A DNA stretch of 64,000 bases from Arthrobacter sp. ZGTC131 (GTDB lineage Bacteria; Actinomycetota; Actinomycetes; Actinomycetales; Micrococcaceae): contig NZ_PJIK01000016.1 of the NCBI RefSeq assembly GCF_002929275.1, positions 40,333 to 104,332 on the forward strand, in the 5' to 3' direction. The position numbers and the translations under genes are program-made. Shown here one piece after another: positions 61,301-64,000 of the stretch. Numbering within the stretch: position 1 is the stretch's first letter; each line of letters opens with the position of its first letter. The notes under the pieces were generated by a model. It was not told the origin of the DNA, made no database searches, and saw nothing but the letters and a program-made list of their open reading frames with translations.

Positions 61301-63298
61301 ATGCCAGTTTCACGTCGTCAAGCACTCCAGATCGGTGGCGTCGGAATCATCGGGGCCTTAGGCCTCGCAGTGCCGTTGTCGTCGGTCAGCGCCAAGTCAG
61401 CAAGCCTGCTGGATCCGCGAAACATGCCCAAGCCCTACCAGCGGGAGCTCACCATCCCGCCGGTGCTCCAGCCTAAGAGCTATACGATCGGTGCCGACGG
61501 CAAGAAGACGCACCTCTATCAGATCGAACAGACGGCCGGCATGGCCAGCATAGTTCCAGGCCTGAAGACGCCGATCCTGGGCTACAACGGCTCTTTCCCC
61601 GGTCCCACCATCAAGGTGAACCAGGGAGAACGCATCACCTTGGAAATGGATAACCTCCTGCCGCTGTTCCACCCGCAGTGGGGGTACCGCCTGGATACTT
61701 CAACCCACCTTCACGGTTCCGCGTCCTTGCCACAGTACGACGGGTACGCCAACGACATCACCGGCCGCGGGATGTGCAAGGACTACGAGTACCCGAACTT
61801 CCAGCCCGCGCGCACGTTGTGGTACCACGACCATGCTGTCCACAACACCGCCCAGAGCGTGTACTCAGGCCTGGCCGGCCAGTACCACCTTCACGACGAG
61901 GTTGAGCGAAACCTCCTGCCACAGGGCAAGTTCGATGTGCCGCTGACCATCTCCGACGCCATGTTTGCCCGCAGCGGAGAGCTAGGCTACAACGACAACA
62001 CCCACTCCGGGCTGTGGGGCGACGTGATCCTGGTCAACGGCGCGCCGTGGCCGGTCATGAAAGTTCAGCGCCGCATTTACCGCTTCCGCATCCTCAATGC
62101 GTCCATCTCGCGCTCCTACAGGTTCCAGCTGAGCACCGGAGACCCGGTAACCATGGTTGCGACCGACGGCGGCCTGATGCCGTCCGCCCAGCAGGTCACG
62201 TCATGGCGGCAGTCAGGTGCCGAACGCTACGAGATCCTCATTGACTTCTCCAAGTACCCCGCAGGCAAGCGCGTCGAGCTGCGGAACCTCTCGAACAAAA
62301 ACAACGTCGATTACGACAACACCGGCAGGATCATGGCCTTCGACGTCACCGGCGATCCGGTGGACACGTCCGGTCCCGCCGCGAAGGTGCTGCCGACGCA
62401 GCTAGCCGGCAGCACGGCCATGAGCCTGACCCCGTCCCAGTCCGTCAAAACCCGCCGCATGCGGGTGAAGAGGGACAACGACATCTGGACCATTGGGGGC
62501 ATGACCTGGGACGAAGTCATCAAGAGCGGATACAAGAAGGTCCTGGCGGACCCCGGCCTCAACGACGTCGAAATCTGGGAAGTTGAAAACAGCTCGGGAG
62601 GCTGGTTCCACCCGCTGCATATTCACCTGGTGGACTTCCAGATCCTTAGCCGCAACGGGCGGCCGCCTTTCCCGTACGAGCGCGGCCCCAAGGACACCGT
62701 GTATGTAGGCGAAGGCGAGACGGTGCGCCTGCTCATGAAGTTCGAGCATCACCGGGGCCGGTACATGATCCACTGCCACAACCTGCCGCATGAGGACCAC
62801 GACATGATGGCCCAGTTCAGCGTTGGCTACAACCCCAACGACCCCGATCCCAACGATCCCATCGAGGCCGTGCGGCCGCATCACATCGGGCCGGTTCCAA
62901 CCACGGACGGGGGGAGCACCCAGCCCACCGAGGGCACCGGCGGCTCCACGCAGCCCACGGAGGCTGCGGCGCCGGTAACGTCGCAGCCTGCAGCACCGGT
63001 GACTACCGAGCCGACGGTCCAAAAGGACGTTGTCACGATCACCAGCGCCAGGCACCGGCTGAACAAGGACATCACCTTCGCGGGAACGTCCAAGTACACC
63101 GGCACAGCGACCGGCGCCAGCGTGGCGCTCTACGACGTCACACCGGGCCGTGCGGCTACCCGCATCGGCACCACCACAATCAACTCCCTGGGAATCTGGT
63201 CCTGGACAACCAAGCCCGGGCCTTCGCGGCAGATCACTGCGGTCAGGGCGGACTCGAGCCGAGGGGGCACAGCGTCGGCAACGGTGCGCACCAGGTGA
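61301..63298 (+). CDS. Tat-exported multicopper oxidase
   Basis: A 665-residue oxidase of the CueO/bilirubin-oxidase type. The twin-arginine signal (SRRQALQIGGVGIIGALGLA) exports it folded. Copper ligands are all present: HLHG (STHLHGSAS), WYHDHAVHNT, HPLHIHLVDFQIL and the type 1/type 3 signature HCHNLPHEDHDMM. A Thr/Pro/Gly linker with repeated GGSTQPTE leads to a C-terminal beta-rich Ig-like domain (about 575-665) not required for catalysis, perhaps for surface attachment. Likely role: oxidation of cuprous ions or phenolics outside the membrane. Confidence 0.93.
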   Translation: MPVSRRQALQIGGVGIIGALGLAVPLSSVSAKSASLLDPRNMPKPYQRELTIPPVLQPKSYTIGADGKKTHLYQIEQTAGMASIVPGLKTPILGYNGSFPGPTIKVNQGERITLEMDNLLPLFHPQWGYRLDTSTHLHGSASLPQYDGYANDITGRGMCKDYEYPNFQPARTLWYHDHAVHNTAQSVYSGLAGQYHLHDEVERNLLPQGKFDVPLTISDAMFARSGELGYNDNTHSGLWGDVILVNGAPWPVMKVQRRIYRFRILNASISRSYRFQLSTGDPVTMVATDGGLMPSAQQVTSWRQSGAERYEILIDFSKYPAGKRVELRNLSNKNNVDYDNTGRIMAFDVTGDPVDTSGPAAKVLPTQLAGSTAMSLTPSQSVKTRRMRVKRDNDIWTIGGMTWDEVIKSGYKKVLADPGLNDVEIWEVENSSGGWFHPLHIHLVDFQILSRNGRPPFPYERGPKDTVYVGEGETVRLLMKFEHHRGRYMIHCHNLPHEDHDMMAQFSVGYNPNDPDPNDPIEAVRPHHIGPVPTTDGGSTQPTEGTGGSTQPTEAAAPVTSQPAAPVTTEPTVQKDVVTITSARHRLNKDITFAGTSKYTGTATGASVALYDVTPGRAATRIGTTTINSLGIWSWTTKPGPSRQITAVRADSSRGGTASATVRTR

Positions 63299-63303
63299 GC
63301 CTT

Positions 63304-63349
63304 AAATGCCGAGAGCCCCAGTCATGACTGGATGGGGCTCTCGGCATTT
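63304..63349 (+). terminator. 17-bp perfect terminator of the oxidase gene
   Basis: AAATGCCGAGAGCCCCA and its exact complement flank a 12-base loop, followed by a T-run. The sequence resembles the rrn terminator near 63881, so it probably derives from a duplicated rRNA-operon end. Confidence 0.92.
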
Positions 63350-63350
63350 T

Positions 63351-63385
63351 TATGGTTCTCCGGCCGTGACCTACTCTCCAAGACT
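63351..63385 (-). pseudogene. remnant of a 5S rRNA 3' end
   Basis: The sequence from ATGGTT through GGCCGTGACCTACTCTCC matches the 3' end of the 5S gene starting near 63920 almost base for base, then diverges. With the adjoining terminator it is a partial, decayed copy of an rrn operon end. Confidence 0.7.
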
Positions 63386-63507
63386 CGCCTGCGGCGACGC
63401 ACGGTTGAGGGCACGACGGCGGCGGACCGGGTTTCGGCCTACGGCACGGGAGGGCGCTGGTTGAGCGAGTCGAAACCCTCTCCCACCTTCCGCACTCCCA
63501 CTGCCAC

Positions 63508-63571
63508 GCTCTAGCATTCCCTGCCGGATAAACACCGACGCTCTGTCACTTCCGGCGGGTAAATCTCCGAC
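63508..63571 (-). repeat. two inverted copies of the 32-bp repeat
   Basis: Units 63508-63539 and 63540-63571 begin GCTCT and end GAC with 32-base period. They match the complement of the main array (63641-63864) at conserved positions only. A third, strongly diverged unit may follow to 63603. Nothing else is recognised in 63386-63640. Confidence 0.65.
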
Positions 63572-63640
63572 GCTCTGCCAGTGTGGCCGGCGTCGAGGGC
63601 GGCGGCCTGGCCTGGGGGTGCCGCGCCGGCGTCGGGGGGC

Positions 63641-63864
63641 GGGAGAGCGTCCCGTTCTACGCGACAGGTAATGAGAGTGCGTCCCGTTCTACGCGACGGG
63701 TGGCGGGAGAGCGTCACGTTCCGGGCGACAGGTAGTGAGAGTGCGTCCCGTTCCGGGCGACAGGTAGTGGGAGAGCGTCCCGTTCTGGGCGGCAGGATGT
63801 GGGAGAGGGACACGCTAAGGGGTGCGGGAGGTGGGAGAGCGTTGTGGCGTCCGGGCAGGTGGAA
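63641..63864 (+). repeat. 32-bp tandem repeat array, seven units
   Basis: Seven consecutive 32-base units start at 63641, 63673, 63705, 63737, 63769, 63801 and 63833. Units begin GGGAGAGCGT or GAGAGTGCGT, followed by a CCCGTT core and GCGACAGGT. The first five are well conserved; the last two have decayed. There are no spacers. Flanked by rrn-end sequences on both sides. Confidence 0.9.
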
Positions 63865-63880
63865 GGGGGGTTAAATGCGG

Positions 63881-63912
63881 GAGAGCCCCGACCATGGCTG
63901 GTTGGGGCTCTC
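63881..63912 (-). terminator. rRNA operon terminator
   Basis: GAGAGCCCC and GGGGCTCTC pair around an inner stem ACCA-TGGC-TGGT. It lies just past the 5S 3' end on the minus strand, and the reverse complement continues into a T-rich stretch. Confidence 0.85.
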
Positions 63913-63923
63913 GACCTAATGGT

Positions 63924-64000
63924 TGTCCGGCGGTGACCTACTCTCCCACACCCTCCCGGGTGCAGTACCATCGGCGCTGTGGGTCTTAGCTTCCGGGTTC
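63924..64000 (-). rRNA. rrf: 5S ribosomal RNA, 3' part (cut by window edge)
   Basis: The reverse complement reads GAACCCGGAAGCTAAGACCC, then GCGCCGATGGTACTGC and GGGAGAGTAGGTCACCGCC, the universally conserved central and 3' segments of bacterial 5S rRNA. About 77 of roughly 120 bases are present; the gene continues beyond the window. The exact 3' end is uncertain by a few bases. Confidence 0.93.

Noticed and set aside
63511-63813. 100-codon minus-strand ORF over the repeat array
   Set aside because: Its sequence is translated repeat (RPERDAL-type units) with no ribosome binding site.
63508-63864. CRISPR array
   Set aside because: The 32-bp units are contiguous with no unique spacers, units are diverged, and no cas genes are nearby.

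Overview
The window is a high-GC actinobacterial chromosome segment, most like Arthrobacter/Pseudarthrobacter (Micrococcaceae). This rests on base composition, many GTG starts, actinobacterial families (GarA/OdhI, FtsR, Rv2175c-like, PASTA kinase, EspI-like ATPase) and gene order that matches Mycobacterium tuberculosis over long stretches. No database search was possible, so the genus is inference.

Layout. (1) 1-18,540 matches the Rv2163c-Rv2187 block: the start of the division/cell-wall cluster (mraZ, rsmH, ftsL-like, first codons of a probable ftsI, all on the minus strand), a DUF3040 membrane protein, dinB, a lipoprotein coupled to a polyprenyl synthetase, an Rv2175c-like regulator, a LysM/transglycosylase protein, a PASTA Ser/Thr kinase, class II DAHP synthase, an acyltransferase, two tandem alpha/beta hydrolases, a ROK glucokinase and fadD. 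(2) 18,622-24,742 holds an EspI/MinD-like ATPase, pyruvate carboxylase and a ParA-like ATPase. (3) 24,864-27,941 matches Rv1826-Rv1830: MerR, DUF151, FtsR-like MerR, GarA/OdhI, GcvH. (4) fpg/nei-like glycosylase and tRNA-Pro(GGG). (5) 29,257-37,189 (der, plsC, cmk, tyrA, rluB-like, scpB, scpA, parA) and 48,476-58,961 (xerD, Nudix, pyrG, recN, nadK, tlyA, small ORF, HAD, RGG-like repeat protein) are the two halves of the Rv1691-Rv1713 block. They are separated by about 11 kb of metabolic genes: dctA with a CitA/DcuS-type two-component system, a GntR-controlled prpDBC methylcitrate cluster, an ECF sigma/membrane-partner pair and a MutT-like hydrolase. (6) 59,293-63,298 is a copper module (CopD-CtaG fusion and Tat-exported multicopper oxidase). 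(7) The last 700 bases carry a decayed copy of an rRNA-operon end, a 32-bp tandem repeat array, a terminator and the 3' part of a 5S rRNA gene on the minus strand.

How it works together. Most genes are housekeeping: septation (mraZ, rsmH, ftsL, FtsR), chromosome handling (parA, scpAB, xerD, recN), envelope and peptidoglycan (PASTA kinase, LysM/SLT, acyltransferases, polyprenyl synthetase) and central metabolism (pyc, GarA, gcvH, prp, dctA). GarA/OdhI and the PASTA kinase point to Ser/Thr phosphorylation linking wall growth with 2-oxoglutarate metabolism. The most informative non-coding signals are: MraZ-box arrays at the mraZ promoter plus a second inverted array beyond a terminator; four GTMACA hexamers in 9-bp register before the LysM/SLT gene; two GTATAC operators exactly 63 bp apart before gntR-prp; a tandem hexamer operator upstream of a clean promoter for the Rv1830-like merR; and the rrn-end duplication with its 32-bp repeats. 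I found no CRISPR array, prophage, insertion sequence or defence locus. Nothing in the window is clearly a new multi-gene system.
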